DNA of 64,000 nt from Pseudomonas sp. MF4836 (GTDB taxonomy: Bacteria > Pseudomonadota > Gammaproteobacteria > Pseudomonadales > Pseudomonadaceae), in contig NZ_MVOL01000010.1 in the NCBI RefSeq assembly GCF_002018875.1, forward strand, positions 62,001 through 126,000, given 5' to 3'. The notes beneath the pieces were generated by a model that worked only from the letters and a program-made list of their open reading frames with translations, had not been told where the DNA came from and searched no databases. Positions within the stretch are counted from its first letter, which is position 1. Every line of letters starts with the position of its first letter. This document shows, in pieces, positions 1 through 9,567 of the stretch. Made by a program: the position numbers and the translations under genes.

Positions 1-94
1 CAAGCCGCAAGCTGAATCAAGAGCAGCAGCAAGAGCGTGCGCCGATCGCGCTTTTCTCTTGCAGTTTGAGGCTTGAAGCTTGGAGCTGCTCCCG

Positions 95-3000
95 ATGAAC
101 CTGTCCGGACCATTCATCAAGCGCCCGGTGGCGACCATGCTGCTTTCCTTGGCGATCATGCTGCTGGGCGGCGTCAGCTTCGGCCTGCTGCCGGTGGCGC
201 CGCTGCCGCAGATGGATTTCCCGGTGATTGTGGTCCAGGCCAGTCTGCCCGGGGCCAGCCCCGAGGTGATGGCGTCCACCGTGGCCACGCCCCTGGAGCG
301 CTCGTTCGGAGCGATTGCCGGGGTCAACACCATGAGCAGCCGTTCGAGCCAGGGTTCGACCCGGGTGATTTTGCAGTTCGACCTGGACCGCGATATCAAC
401 GGCGCCGCGCGGGAAGTGCAGGCGGCGATCAACGCCTCGCGCAACCTGCTGCCCAGCGGCATGCGCAGCATGCCCACCTATAAGAAGGTCAACCCGTCCC
501 AGGCGCCGATCATGGTGCTGTCGCTGACCTCCGACGTATTGCAGAAGGGCCAGCTCTACGACCTGGCCTCGACCATCCTTTCGCAAAGCCTGTCCCAGGT
601 GCCGGGTGTGGGTGAGGTGCAGATCGGCGGCAGCTCGCTGCCGGCGGTGCGCATCGAACTCGAACCGCAATTGCTCAACCAGTACGGCGTGGCCCTGGAC
701 GATGTGCGCAACGCCATCGCCAATGCCAACCAGCGCCGGCCCAAGGGTTCGGTGGAAGACGATCAGCGGCTGTGGCAGATCCAGGCCAACGACCAGCTGG
801 AAAAGGCCAAGGACTACGAACCGCTGATCATCCACTACAAGGACGGCGCAGCCCTGCGCCTCAAGGACGTGGCCAAGGTCAGCGATGGCGTCGAGGACCG
901 CTACAACAGCGGCTTCTTCAATGACGACGCGGCGGTGCTGCTGGTGATCAACCGCCAGGCCGGGGCCAACATCATCGAGACAGTGAACGAGATCAAGGCC
1001 CAGTTGCCGGCGTTGCAGGCGGTGCTGCCGGCCAGCGTCAAACTCAACCTGGCCATGGACCGCTCGCCGGTGATCAAGGCCACCTTGCACGAGGCCGAAA
1101 TGACCCTGCTGATCGCCGTGGCCCTGGTGATCCTGGTGGTGTTCCTGTTCCTCGGCAACTTCCGTGCCTCGCTGATCCCGACCCTGGCGGTGCCGGTGTC
1201 GCTGGTGGGCACCTTCGCCATCATGTACCTGTACGGGTTTTCCCTGAACAACCTGTCGCTGATGGCGCTGATCCTCGCCACCGGGCTGGTGGTGGACGAT
1301 GCCATCGTGGTCCTGGAGAACATTTCCCGGCATATCGACGAGGGCATCGCGCCGATGAAGGCGGCGTACCTGGGGGCCAAGGAAGTGGGCTTTACCTTGC
1401 TCTCGATGAACGTGTCGCTGGTGGCGGTGTTCCTTTCGATCCTGTTTATGGGCGGGATCATCGAGAGCCTGTTCCGCGAATTCTCCATCACCCTGGCGGC
1501 CTCGATTGTGGTCTCGCTGGTGGTGTCCCTGACCCTGACCCCGATGCTTTGCGCGCGCTGGCTCAAACCCCACGTCCCGGGCCAGGAAAACCGCCTGCAA
1601 CGCTGGAGCCAGCGCAGCAACGAGTGGATGACCGAGAAGTACGCCACCAGTCTGGACTGGGTGCTGCGCCATCGGCGCCTGACCCTGCTCAGCCTGCTGC
1701 TGACCATCGGCGTCAACGTGGCGCTGTATGTGGTGGTGCCCAAGACCTTCCTGCCGCAACAGGACACCGGGCAACTGATCGGTTTCGTGCGCGGCGACGA
1801 CGGCCTGTCGTTCAGCGTGATGCAGCCGAAGATGGAAATCTTCCGCCGCGCCGTGCTCAAGGACCCGGCGGTGGAAAGCGTGGCCGGCTTTATCGGCGGC
1901 AGCAACGGCACCAACAACGCCTTTATGCTGGTGCGCCTGAAACCGATCAAGGAACGCAATATTTCCGCGCAGAAGGTCATCGAGCGCATGCGCAAGGAAA
2001 TGCCCAAGGTCGCCGGCGCCCAGCTGATGCTGATGGCCGACCAGGACCTGCAGTTCGGCGGTGGCCGCGAGCAGACCACCTCGCAGTATTCTTACATCCT
2101 GCAAAGCGGCGACCTCGGATCGCTGCGCGAGTGGTACCCGAAGGTGGTGACCGCGCTCAAGGCCCTGCCGGAGCTGACCGCCATCGATGCCCGCGAAGGC
2201 CGTGGCGCGCAACAGGTGACCCTGGTGGTTGACCGCGACCAGGCCAAGCGCCTGGGGGTGGACATGGACATGGTCACCGCGGTGCTGAACAACGCCTACA
2301 GCCAGCGCCAGATCTCCACCATCTATGACAGCCTGAACCAGTACCAGGTGGTGATGGAGGTCAACCCGAAATACGCCCAGGACCCGATCACCCTGAACCA
2401 GGTGCAGGTCATCACCAGCGCCGGCGCGCGGATTCCGCTGTCGACCATCGCCCATTATGAAAACAGCCTGGAAGACGACCGCGTCAGCCACGAGGGCCAG
2501 TTCGCCTCGGAAAGCATTTCCTTCGACATGGCCGAAGGGGTGACGGTGGAGCAGGGCACGGCGGCCATTGAGCGGGCCATCGCCAAGCTCGGCATGCCGG
2601 AAGACGTGATCGTCAAGATGGCCGGCACCGCCGACGCCTTCGCCGCGACCCAGAAGAGCCAGCCGTTCATGATCCTCGGCGCGCTGCTGGCGGTGTACCT
2701 GGTGTTGGGCGTGTTGTACGAAAGCTACATCCACCCGCTGACCATCCTCTCGACCTTGCCCTCGGCCGGGGTCGGGGCCTTGCTCTCGATCTACCTGCTG
2801 GGGGGCGAGTTCAGCCTGATCTCGCTGCTGGGCCTGTTCCTGCTGATTGGGGTGGTGAAAAAGAACGCGATCCTGATGATCGACCTGGCGCTGCAACTGG
2901 AGCGCCACCAGGGCCTGGCGCCGCTGGAGTCGATCCGCAGTGCCTGCCTGCTGCGGCTGCGGCCGATCCTGATGACCACCCTGGCCGCGATCCTCGGCGC

Positions 3001-3202
3001 CGTGCCGTTGCTGCTGAGCACCGCCGAAGGCGCGGAAATGCGCCAACCCCTGGGCCTGACCATTATTGGCGGGCTGATCTTCAGCCAGGTGCTGACCCTT
3101 TACACCACCCCGGTGGTTTACCTGTATCTCGATAAACTGCGCCATAAATTCAACCACTGGCGTGGAATACGTACCGATGCCGCTCTGGAAACGCCGCTAT
3201 GA
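95..3202 (+). CDS. muxC: RND multidrug efflux inner-membrane transporter MuxC
   Basis: Proton-driven drug pump subunit of the RND superfamily (MdtC/MuxC branch), working in the inner membrane with a periplasmic adaptor and the outer-membrane channel encoded next. The product is about 1035 aa, normal for the family. The N-terminus MNLSGPFIKRPVATMLL is the typical first helix. The TM4 proton-relay pair lies in VVDDAIVVLEN (about D401/D402) and the partner lysine in GVVKKNAIL (about K922). I chose the ATG at 95, preceded by GGAG at 82-85; a TTG five codons upstream is in frame but less likely. The gene overlaps opmB by ATGA. In P. aeruginosa the order is muxA-muxB-muxC-opmB, so muxA and muxB should lie just left of the window. 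The first 94 bases hold no gene, only short CAAG/CTTG-rich stretches. Confidence 0.93.
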   Translation: MNLSGPFIKRPVATMLLSLAIMLLGGVSFGLLPVAPLPQMDFPVIVVQASLPGASPEVMASTVATPLERSFGAIAGVNTMSSRSSQGSTRVILQFDLDRDINGAAREVQAAINASRNLLPSGMRSMPTYKKVNPSQAPIMVLSLTSDVLQKGQLYDLASTILSQSLSQVPGVGEVQIGGSSLPAVRIELEPQLLNQYGVALDDVRNAIANANQRRPKGSVEDDQRLWQIQANDQLEKAKDYEPLIIHYKDGAALRLKDVAKVSDGVEDRYNSGFFNDDAAVLLVINRQAGANIIETVNEIKAQLPALQAVLPASVKLNLAMDRSPVIKATLHEAEMTLLIAVALVILVVFLFLGNFRASLIPTLAVPVSLVGTFAIMYLYGFSLNNLSLMALILATGLVVDDAIVVLENISRHIDEGIAPMKAAYLGAKEVGFTLLSMNVSLVAVFLSILFMGGIIESLFREFSITLAASIVVSLVVSLTLTPMLCARWLKPHVPGQENRLQRWSQRSNEWMTEKYATSLDWVLRHRRLTLLSLLLTIGVNVALYVVVPKTFLPQQDTGQLIGFVRGDDGLSFSVMQPKMEIFRRAVLKDPAVESVAGFIGGSNGTNNAFMLVRLKPIKERNISAQKVIERMRKEMPKVAGAQLMLMADQDLQFGGGREQTTSQYSYILQSGDLGSLREWYPKVVTALKALPELTAIDAREGRGAQQVTLVVDRDQAKRLGVDMDMVTAVLNNAYSQRQISTIYDSLNQYQVVMEVNPKYAQDPITLNQVQVITSAGARIPLSTIAHYENSLEDDRVSHEGQFASESISFDMAEGVTVEQGTAAIERAIAKLGMPEDVIVKMAGTADAFAATQKSQPFMILGALLAVYLVLGVLYESYIHPLTILSTLPSAGVGALLSIYLLGGEFSLISLLGLFLLIGVVKKNAILMIDLALQLERHQGLAPLESIRSACLLRLRPILMTTLAAILGAVPLLLSTAEGAEMRQPLGLTIIGGLIFSQVLTLYTTPVVYLYLDKLRHKFNHWRGIRTDAALETPL

Positions 3203-4701
3203 CTGACTGTTCGCCTCGCAACTCTCTTGTGCGCTCCGCCCAGCGCCTGGCCCTGGCTCGTGGCTCGCGCCTGGTGAGCCTGAGCCTGAGTCTGGCGCTG
3301 CTCAGTGCCTGCGCCATCGGCCCGGATTATCAGCGCCCGCAAGTGGCTGAGCCGGCGCAGTACAAGCAGGCCGAGGGCTGGCGCCAGGCCAATCCCAGCG
3401 ATGCCCTGGCCCGTGGCGCCTGGTGGGAGCTGTATGGCGATGCGCAACTCAATGGGCTGGTGGAGTCGCTGAACAGCGCCAACCAGACCGTGGCCCAGTC
3501 CGAAGCCCAGTACCGCCAGGCCCAGGCCCTGGTGCGCAGCGCACGGGGTTCGTTGTTCCCTTCGGTGGACCTGAGCGCCGGCAAGACCCGCGCCAGCCAG
3601 GGAACCGGCAGCAGCAGTTCGGGGCTGAGCAGTTCCTCCAGCGGCATCCGCGACACCTACAACAGCCAGTTGGGCGTGAGTTGGGAGGCGGACGTGTGGG
3701 GCAAACTGCGCCGTGGCCTGGAAGCCAACGAAGCCAGCGCCGAGGCCAGCTTTGCCGATCTGGCGGCCATGCGCTTGAGCCAGCAGTCGGAACTGGTGCA
3801 GAACTACCTGCAACTGCGGGTGATCGACGAGCAGAAGCGTTTGCTCGAAGCCACGGTGGCGGCGTATCAGCGTTCCCTGACCATGACCGAGAACCAGTAC
3901 CGCGCCGGGGTGTCCGGCAAGGATGCGGTGGCCCAGGCCCAGACCCAGCTCAAGAGCACCCAGGCCGACCTGATCGACCTGATCTGGCAGCGCGCCCAGC
4001 TGGAAAACGCGATTGCGGTGCTGATCGGCCAACCTCCGGCCGGGTTCAGCCTGGCCGAGACCCAGAGCATCCCTACCTTGCCCCAGGTGCCCCTGAGCCT
4101 GCCGTCGCAGTTGCTGGAGCGGCGCCCGGACATCGCCTCGGCCGAGCGCTCGGTGATCGCGGCCAACGCCAATATTGGCGTGGCCAAGGCGGCCTACTAC
4201 CCGGACCTGACCCTGAGCCTGGCGGGCGGCTATAGCAGCAGCACCTATGCCGACTGGATCAGCCTGCCCAACCGCTTCTGGTCGGTGGGACCCAAGCTGG
4301 CGATGACCCTGTTCGACGGTGGTCAGCGCTCGGCGGAAGTCGACCGTACCGAGGCGGTGTACGACCAGACTGTGGCCAAGTACCGGCAAACCGTGCTCGA
4401 CGGGTTTCGCGAGGTGGAAAACTACCTGGTGCAGCTCAAGGTCCTGGAAGACGAGAGCGCCGTGCGCCAGCAAGCCCTCGACGCGGCCCGGGAATCCCAG
4501 CGCCTGACCGAGAACCAATACAAGGCCGGGCTGATCGCCTATCTCGACGTCGTCGCGGTCCAGGCCACGGCCCTGAGCAACGAACGCAACGTGCTGAACC
4601 TGCTGCAAAGCCGCCTGGTGGCCAGCGTCCAACTGATCGCCGCCCTGGGCGGTGGCTGGGACGGCCAGTTGCAAGCCAGCGAGCAAAAGCCCAACCCTTG
4701 A
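3199..4701 (+). CDS. opmB: Outer-membrane efflux lipoprotein OpmB (NodT/TolC family)
   Basis: Outer-membrane channel of the RND tripartite pump, 500 aa. A basic N-terminus and a hydrophobic run end in a lipobox LLSAC with Cys at about residue 38, followed by AIGPDYQRP, the usual start of mature NodT-family factors. Two related halves with alpha-helical heptads follow, as in OprM. Its ATG overlaps the muxC stop (ATGA), so it is translationally coupled and co-transcribed. The order muxC-opmB matches the P. aeruginosa MuxABC-OpmB operon. The reading frame is intact. Confidence 0.92.
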   Translation: MTDCSPRNSLVRSAQRLALARGSRLVSLSLSLALLSACAIGPDYQRPQVAEPAQYKQAEGWRQANPSDALARGAWWELYGDAQLNGLVESLNSANQTVAQSEAQYRQAQALVRSARGSLFPSVDLSAGKTRASQGTGSSSSGLSSSSSGIRDTYNSQLGVSWEADVWGKLRRGLEANEASAEASFADLAAMRLSQQSELVQNYLQLRVIDEQKRLLEATVAAYQRSLTMTENQYRAGVSGKDAVAQAQTQLKSTQADLIDLIWQRAQLENAIAVLIGQPPAGFSLAETQSIPTLPQVPLSLPSQLLERRPDIASAERSVIAANANIGVAKAAYYPDLTLSLAGGYSSSTYADWISLPNRFWSVGPKLAMTLFDGGQRSAEVDRTEAVYDQTVAKYRQTVLDGFREVENYLVQLKVLEDESAVRQQALDAARESQRLTENQYKAGLIAYLDVVAVQATALSNERNVLNLLQSRLVASVQLIAALGGGWDGQLQASEQKPNP

Positions 4702-5051
4702 AACCGCCACGGCGGCTACAGATTTGTCCCACCGAGCCCCTGTAGCCGCTGCCCCAGGCTGCGCCGTTCCTAAAACCCGACAACCCTGCACCTGACACCC
4801 CTCCGGCGCCTGTCCGGCCCAGCGCAGCCTGGCGCAGCGGCTACAGCGAGGCTTGTTGTTTTGGGGGGCGAAGCGGCTGATTTCGAGGCATGCCCACAGG
4901 GCCCGTAAGGGCATGCCGGGCCGGAATAAAGTCTTCCGTCTGACTAATGGCGTTCTGCTCACTTTGTGAGTGCGTTCTGCCGTGCAATCAGTACAATCTG
5001 CCGCTTTGCCCACCGAGCCTGGATCCAGGCTTAACGGCTGCGAGACCCTTG
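4702..5051. other. Intergenic region with an inverted REP pair
   Basis: No gene is visible in these 350 bases between opmB and mucR. The left part holds two inverted copies of a GTAGCCGCTGCC-type repeat (listed separately), which could terminate opmB transcription. The right part, about 4,900-5,050, should carry the mucR promoter. I could not assign -35/-10 boxes with confidence. Confidence 0.6.
4741..4846. repeat. Inverted pair of REP-like elements
   Basis: 4741-4765 begins TGTAGCCGCTGCC and continues CAGGCTGCGCC. 4821-4846 is nearly its reverse complement, GCGCAGCCTGG then GCAGCGGCTACA. About 55 bases separate the two. Related single or paired copies occur after glgB (22999-23035), near 23085-23145, at about 14765-14790 and at about 41540-41560. 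This arrangement resembles Pseudomonas REP doublets (REPINs). Confidence 0.7.
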
Positions 5052-7133
5052 ATGCTCATTGGTTCCTACTCTCCCGCGCTGGTCGTCATTTCGCTGTTTG
5101 TGGCGATTCTTGCGTCCTATACCGCCCTGGATCTCACAGGGCGTATTGCCACTACCCGTGGCCTGGCGGCGCAGCTGTGGATGGTCGGCGGCGCGCTTGC
5201 CATGGGGGTGGGCGTATGGTCGATGCACTTTATCGGCATGTTGGCCTTTGAGTTGCCGATCGAGCTGGGCTACGACCTGTCGATCACCGCTTTGTCGCTG
5301 CTGATTTCCATCCTGTCCTGCGGTTTTGCCCTGTGGCTGGTGAGCCAGACGCGCCTGCCGTTCTGGCAGTTGGGTTTTGGCGCCCTGGTGATGGGGGCCG
5401 GGATCAGCGGCATGCATTACACCGGGATGGCGGCGATGCGCATGCAACCGGGCATCGACTACGATCCGACGCTGTTCAGCGCATCGCTGCTGATTGCCGT
5501 GGGCGCATCGGCCGCGGCGTTGTGGATCGCCTTCCGCCTGCGCCGCAATACCCCCCATGTGCGCCTGGTCCGGGCCGGTGCAGCGGTGATCATGGGCATC
5601 GCGATTGTCGGCATGCATTACACCGGCATGGCCGCCGCGCGGTTTGCCGATGGCAGTTTCTGCGGCGCCCTGGGCAATGGCCTGAATGGCAAGGGCCTGG
5701 ATAACCTGGTGCTGATCACCACCCTGGCGGTGCTGATCATCGCCTTGCTGACCTCGGTGCTCGATGCGCGCCTGGAAGCGCGCACGGCGATCCTGGCCGA
5801 GTCGCTGACCGAGGCCAATCGCGAGCTGACCCAGCTGGCCTTGCACGACACCCTGACCAGCCTGCCGAACCGGATCCTGCTGGCCGACCGGATCGACCAG
5901 GCCATGCACCGGGTGACGCGCCAGGGTGGCTGCTTCGCCCTGATGTTTATCGACCTGGACGGGTTCAAGCCGGTCAACGATGCCTTCGGCCACCATATGG
6001 GCGACCAGTTGCTGCGGGAGGTGGCCCAGCGTTTGCGCGAGGATTTGCGCAACGAAGACACCCTGGCGCGGAACGGTGGCGATGAGTTCGTGCTGCTGGT
6101 GCAGTTGGCCGAGCCCGATGACGCCATGCGCGTGGCTGCACGCCAGGTCGGGCTGATTTCCCGGGTGTTCCGGGTGGCCGACCATGACCTGCAGATCTCC
6201 GCCAGCATCGGCATTGCCGTATACCCGGGCAATGGCCAGAACGCCCAGGAACTGCTGATGAACGCCGACGCCGCGATGTATCACGCCAAAGGCGCCGGCA
6301 AAAATGGCTACAGCTTCTTCGATGCATCGATGAACACCAACGCGCGCCGACAACTGCAACTGTTGCAGGACTTGCGCAACGCTCTGGATCAGCAGCAGTT
6401 CAGCCTGCACTACCAGCCCAAATTCGATGCGGTGAACGGCTTGCCGGTGGGTGCCGAGGCGCTGTTGCGCTGGAACCACCCGCAACAGGGGCTGCTGTTG
6501 CCGGACAAGTTCATCGAGCTGGCGGAAAAGACCGGGCTGATCATTCCGATTGGGGAATGGGTGCTCAACGAAGCGTGCCGGCAGATGCGCGAGTGGTATG
6601 TGCAGGGCTACACCGGCTGGCGTATCGCGGTAAACCTGTCGGCGTTGCAGTTCTGTCATGCCGGGTTGGTCAAGAGTGTCGCCGGTGCCTTGGCCCGCTA
6701 TGAGCTGCCGGCCAACAGCCTGACCCTGGAAATCACCGAAACCACGGCCATGAGCGATGCCGATGCGAGCATGACGGTGCTGCAGCAGCTGTCGGACATG
6801 GGGGTGGACCTGTCCATCGATGATTTCGGCACCGGTTATTCCAGCCTGATGTACCTCAAGCGCTTGCCGGCCAACGAGCTTAAAATCGACCGCGGTTTCG
6901 TTCGCGACCTGGAGCACGACAGCGATGACGCGGCGATTGTCTCGGCCATCGTCGCCCTGGGCCAGGCCCTGGGTTTGCGCATCGTCGCCGAGGGCGTGGA
7001 AACCGGTGTCCAGCAGAACTTCCTGACCCAATTGGGCTGTGATTCGCTGCAAGGGTATTTCCTTGGCCACCCACTGCCCGCCGAACGTTTTATGCAAGAC
7101 ATCCAACTCGCCGAGCAAGCACAAAACCCGTAG
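5052..7133 (+). CDS. mucR: MHYT-GGDEF-EAL c-di-GMP turnover protein (MucR-like)
   Basis: Membrane-anchored bifunctional c-di-GMP enzyme of about 693 aa. The N-terminal seven-helix MHYT sensor shows repeated histidine motifs (SMHFIGMLAF, GMHYTGMAAMRM, GMHYTGMAAARF). The GGDEF active site is intact at about residues 342-346, with an RxxD product-inhibition site (RNED) five residues upstream. The EAL domain follows with EALLRW at about 469, NLSALQF, ITETTAM, DDFGTGYSS and LKIDRGF, all consistent with activity. The architecture and N-terminus MLIGSYSPALVV match P. aeruginosa MucR, which supports alginate synthesis. I start at ATG 5052 because MLIGSYSPALVV begins the first helix; a longer in-frame extension looks like leader DNA. 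It stands alone. Confidence 0.88.
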   Translation: MLIGSYSPALVVISLFVAILASYTALDLTGRIATTRGLAAQLWMVGGALAMGVGVWSMHFIGMLAFELPIELGYDLSITALSLLISILSCGFALWLVSQTRLPFWQLGFGALVMGAGISGMHYTGMAAMRMQPGIDYDPTLFSASLLIAVGASAAALWIAFRLRRNTPHVRLVRAGAAVIMGIAIVGMHYTGMAAARFADGSFCGALGNGLNGKGLDNLVLITTLAVLIIALLTSVLDARLEARTAILAESLTEANRELTQLALHDTLTSLPNRILLADRIDQAMHRVTRQGGCFALMFIDLDGFKPVNDAFGHHMGDQLLREVAQRLREDLRNEDTLARNGGDEFVLLVQLAEPDDAMRVAARQVGLISRVFRVADHDLQISASIGIAVYPGNGQNAQELLMNADAAMYHAKGAGKNGYSFFDASMNTNARRQLQLLQDLRNALDQQQFSLHYQPKFDAVNGLPVGAEALLRWNHPQQGLLLPDKFIELAEKTGLIIPIGEWVLNEACRQMREWYVQGYTGWRIAVNLSALQFCHAGLVKSVAGALARYELPANSLTLEITETTAMSDADASMTVLQQLSDMGVDLSIDDFGTGYSSLMYLKRLPANELKIDRGFVRDLEHDSDDAAIVSAIVALGQALGLRIVAEGVETGVQQNFLTQLGCDSLQGYFLGHPLPAERFMQDIQLAEQAQNP

Positions 7134-7350
7134 CTGCTGCCGAGGAATGAGGCTGGGTGGGCTGGCCGGGTCGGGCGCCGGAGTAATCTGGAAGGAATAC
7201 GGTGTAGCGGACGGCCAGGCGCCGCAGCTATGTCGGGAAGGATTGCAGTGTTGGAGAGGACCAGGCATCCACTGGGCAAAGCAGTTTTCATCGCTGCGCG
7301 CAGGGTGTTTAATTGCCCGGGTTTAAAGGATCAGCAAGGGGATTGGCCGT

Positions 7351-8097
7351 ATGGATAAAGTCATCGTCATCACTGGCGGCGGACGGGGGATTGGCGCTGC
7401 CACGGCGGTGCTCGCCGCGCAGCAGGGCTATCGGATCTGCATCAATTACCAGGCCGACGAACAATCGGCGCTCGCGGTGTTGGAGCAAGTGCGCGCGCTG
7501 GGGGCCCAGGCCATTGCGGTCCGCGCCGATGTGAGCATCGAGGACGAGGTGATCAGCCTGTTCAACCGGGTCGACGCCGAACTGGGACGGGTGACTGCCC
7601 TGGTCAACAATGCCGGGACCGTGGGGCACAAATCCCGTCTCGACGAGATGTCCGAGTTCCGCATTCTCAAAGTACTCAAGACCAATGTCCTGGCGCCCAT
7701 GCTGTGCGCCAAGCAGGCGGTGCTGCGCATGTCGCCACGCCATGGCGGGCAGGGCGGCAGTATCGTCAATGTGTCGTCGGCCGCGGCGCGCCTGGGTTCG
7801 CCCAACGAGTACATCGACTACGCCTCGTCCAAGGGCGCGCTGGACACCTTCACCCTGGGCCTGTCCAAGGAAGTGGCCGGGGAGGGGATCCGGGTCAACG
7901 CGGTGCGTCCGGGTTATATCTTCACCGACTTCCATGCCCTGAGCGGCGACGCCGACCGTGTCAGCAAGCTCGAAAGCGCGATCCCCATGGGCCGCGGCGG
8001 ACGCCCTGATGAAGTGGCCGAGGCGATTATCTGGCTGCTGTCGGACAAGGCCTCGTACTCCACCGGCAGCATCATCGACCTGGCTGGCGGCCGTTGA
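7351..8097 (+). CDS. SDR-family NAD(P)-dependent oxidoreductase
   Basis: Classical short-chain dehydrogenase/reductase of 248 aa, probably cytosolic and tetrameric. The Rossmann cofactor motif is TGGGRGIG at residues 8-15, followed by NNAG and the catalytic YxxxK (YASSK, about Y157/K161) with an upstream VNVSS serine. The closest remembered relatives are YgfF and glucose-1-dehydrogenase-like SDRs; the substrate cannot be read from sequence. It is transcribed alone after mucR, and its 217-base upstream gap shows no other gene. Confidence 0.88.
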   Translation: MDKVIVITGGGRGIGAATAVLAAQQGYRICINYQADEQSALAVLEQVRALGAQAIAVRADVSIEDEVISLFNRVDAELGRVTALVNNAGTVGHKSRLDEMSEFRILKVLKTNVLAPMLCAKQAVLRMSPRHGGQGGSIVNVSSAAARLGSPNEYIDYASSKGALDTFTLGLSKEVAGEGIRVNAVRPGYIFTDFHALSGDADRVSKLESAIPMGRGGRPDEVAEAIIWLLSDKASYSTGSIIDLAGGR

Positions 8098-8186
8098 TTC
8101 GCGCTTGAGCCTGGGTGGCGACGGGCGAGCCTGGGACCGCTGCACAGCGCAGCGGGAGCCAACTCCCTCGCCACGGGCAGGCCGCT

Positions 8187-8723
8187 TCAGCCCAGGCGCG
8201 GCCTGCGGCTGCGGTGGCTCAGCAGCAAGGCCAGCAGCAGCCCCAGCAGGCTGATGCCGTACATCATGTGCAGGCTCAGGAAGTAGTCCAGGGTTTCACC
8301 AGGGCGCACGCAGCTGTAGCTGAAGCCCTGGCCATCCTGGGTCACGCCCGGCGCGGCACTCAGGTCTACCGCCACCTGGGGTGGCGACACTGGATCAGGG
8401 TTGCCGATATCGGTCCAGGTCTGGCTCGCCAACTGGTCGATTGCCGCCAGTTGCGTGCCGTTGCAGCGGTGGAGTGCATAACCGCCGATGATCAGTAGCG
8501 CGAATATCAGGATCAGCATCGGTATCACGTAGTAGCGCTGCGCAGGCAACACGCGCACCACCACCAGCCCTGTAATAAAGCCCGAGACCAGCAGGTTGGT
8601 CCAGATTGGCAAACTGTCGGGGATCAGCAGCATCAATGCGTAGGGCACGACCAGGCTCATCAGCAGTTTGCACAGGGCAGCCGCCAATACGGCGACCAGC
8701 AAGGGTTTGATCAAGGATTTCAT
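8187..8723 (-). CDS. Small integral membrane protein, function unknown
   Basis: About 178 aa, not recognised as a named family. Hydrophobicity suggests four transmembrane segments: an N-terminal pair, a third near IPMLILIFALLIIGGY, then a polar loop of about 60 residues with two cysteines (HRCNG and YSCVRP), and a final helix (YGISLLGLLLALLLS) ending in a basic tail. It begins 33 bases after the PoNi-like immunity gene on the same strand and is probably co-transcribed with it. It could be an extra membrane immunity protein, but that rests on position only. A TTG two codons upstream of the chosen ATG is an alternative start. Confidence 0.65.
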   Translation of the reverse strand: MKSLIKPLLVAVLAAALCKLLMSLVVPYALMLLIPDSLPIWTNLLVSGFITGLVVVRVLPAQRYYVIPMLILIFALLIIGGYALHRCNGTQLAAIDQLASQTWTDIGNPDPVSPPQVAVDLSAAPGVTQDGQGFSYSCVRPGETLDYFLSLHMMYGISLLGLLLALLLSHRSRRPRLG

Positions 8724-8756
8724 GGGCAATTCATAACCTGATGAGGAAGATGGGGG

Positions 8757-9554
8757 TCAGTCGTGGTCGGCGGGCGAGGGGATCGGCGGCGGGCTGAAAC
8801 GCCGCGCGTATTGCACCAGGTCCCGTGGGTAAATCAGGTGTTTGACCCGGCTGTCATCCAGGTCATAGAGGTAGGCGATGGCGGCCGCCTCGAAGGCCCA
8901 GTAGCCGACATACTCGCTGTCATCGACCTGCTGATGGCTGTCGAACCAGGGTGCTTGGGTGAAGGCCGGGTACCACTGGTTGCAGTATTCCTCCAGCAAT
9001 TCGGCGGCTTCGGCGCGGTCCTCGGCATAGATGGCGTTGATCAGCGGCGTGTACAGTTCGTGGTACCACTCGTCCAGGTCCAACCGCTCGGCCAGGAACG
9101 GCTTGAGCAGGTCTTCCACCAGAGTGTCTTCGCCGTGATAGCCGGCGCGGTCGAACAGCGCGACGAAACGCGGCAGCAGGTCGCTGCGCTGGAGCAGGAT
9201 GCACAGGCTGATGACTTGCACATATTCCTCGAATTCATGCACCGCGGACTGGATGTCGAGGGGCGCAATGTCCGGTGCCTCGAGCCAGTCGCCGAGGGCC
9301 TGCTGATGGCGCTCGTAATCAAGGATCAAGCGGTCCAGGCGCCCGGCCAGGGAGGCGATGTCGGCCCCGGCGGTGTACTCGAGAATCAGCGCGCTCAGGG
9401 TCGCAGTCTGAATTTCCAGGGCTTCCAGTTGTGGGCCCTGTTTGCCCGAATCAGGCGGCATCGGGTGTGCCAGCAACATCTGCTCGGTGCCTGCCAGGCT
9501 GTGGCGCAGGTCGTGGTACTGCTGTTGGCTGAGAAAAACCTGTCGTCTGTTCAT
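8757..9554 (-). CDS. PoNe-type immunity protein (PoNi; DUF1910/DUF1911-like)
   Basis: About 265 aa, mostly alpha-helical. The C-terminal half (EYVGYWAFEAAAIAYL, DDSRVKHLIYPRDLV) resembles the DUF1911/PoNi C-terminal domain, and the acidic middle part (EYVQVISLCILLQRS) resembles DUF1910. Proteins of this family neutralise PoNe DNase toxins delivered by type VI secretion or other systems. The ATG at 9554 is chosen because GGAG lies six bases upstream; a TTG seven codons earlier is less likely. It starts 13 bases after the broken effector-like gene on the same strand, the expected toxin-then-immunity order. The family call is from remembered motifs and is fairly but not fully certain. Confidence 0.72.
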   Translation of the reverse strand: MNRRQVFLSQQQYHDLRHSLAGTEQMLLAHPMPPDSGKQGPQLEALEIQTATLSALILEYTAGADIASLAGRLDRLILDYERHQQALGDWLEAPDIAPLDIQSAVHEFEEYVQVISLCILLQRSDLLPRFVALFDRAGYHGEDTLVEDLLKPFLAERLDLDEWYHELYTPLINAIYAEDRAEAAELLEEYCNQWYPAFTQAPWFDSHQQVDDSEYVGYWAFEAAAIAYLYDLDDSRVKHLIYPRDLVQYARRFSPPPIPSPADHD

Positions 9555-9567
9555 GGGCGCTCCAGGC

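Noticed and set aside
17..3157. Very long open frame antisense to muxC, and similar long antisense frames opposite opmB, mucR, treS, glgB, glgX, treY and treZ
   Set aside because: High GC content removes stops in shadow frames. These products are His/Gln/Arg-rich with no family motifs, while the sense frames carry full catalytic signatures.
8106..8175. Second GTGGCGAGGGA palindrome after the SDR gene
   Set aside because: Only fragments (GGTGGCGA and CTCGCCAC) remain; too degraded to list as a structured element.
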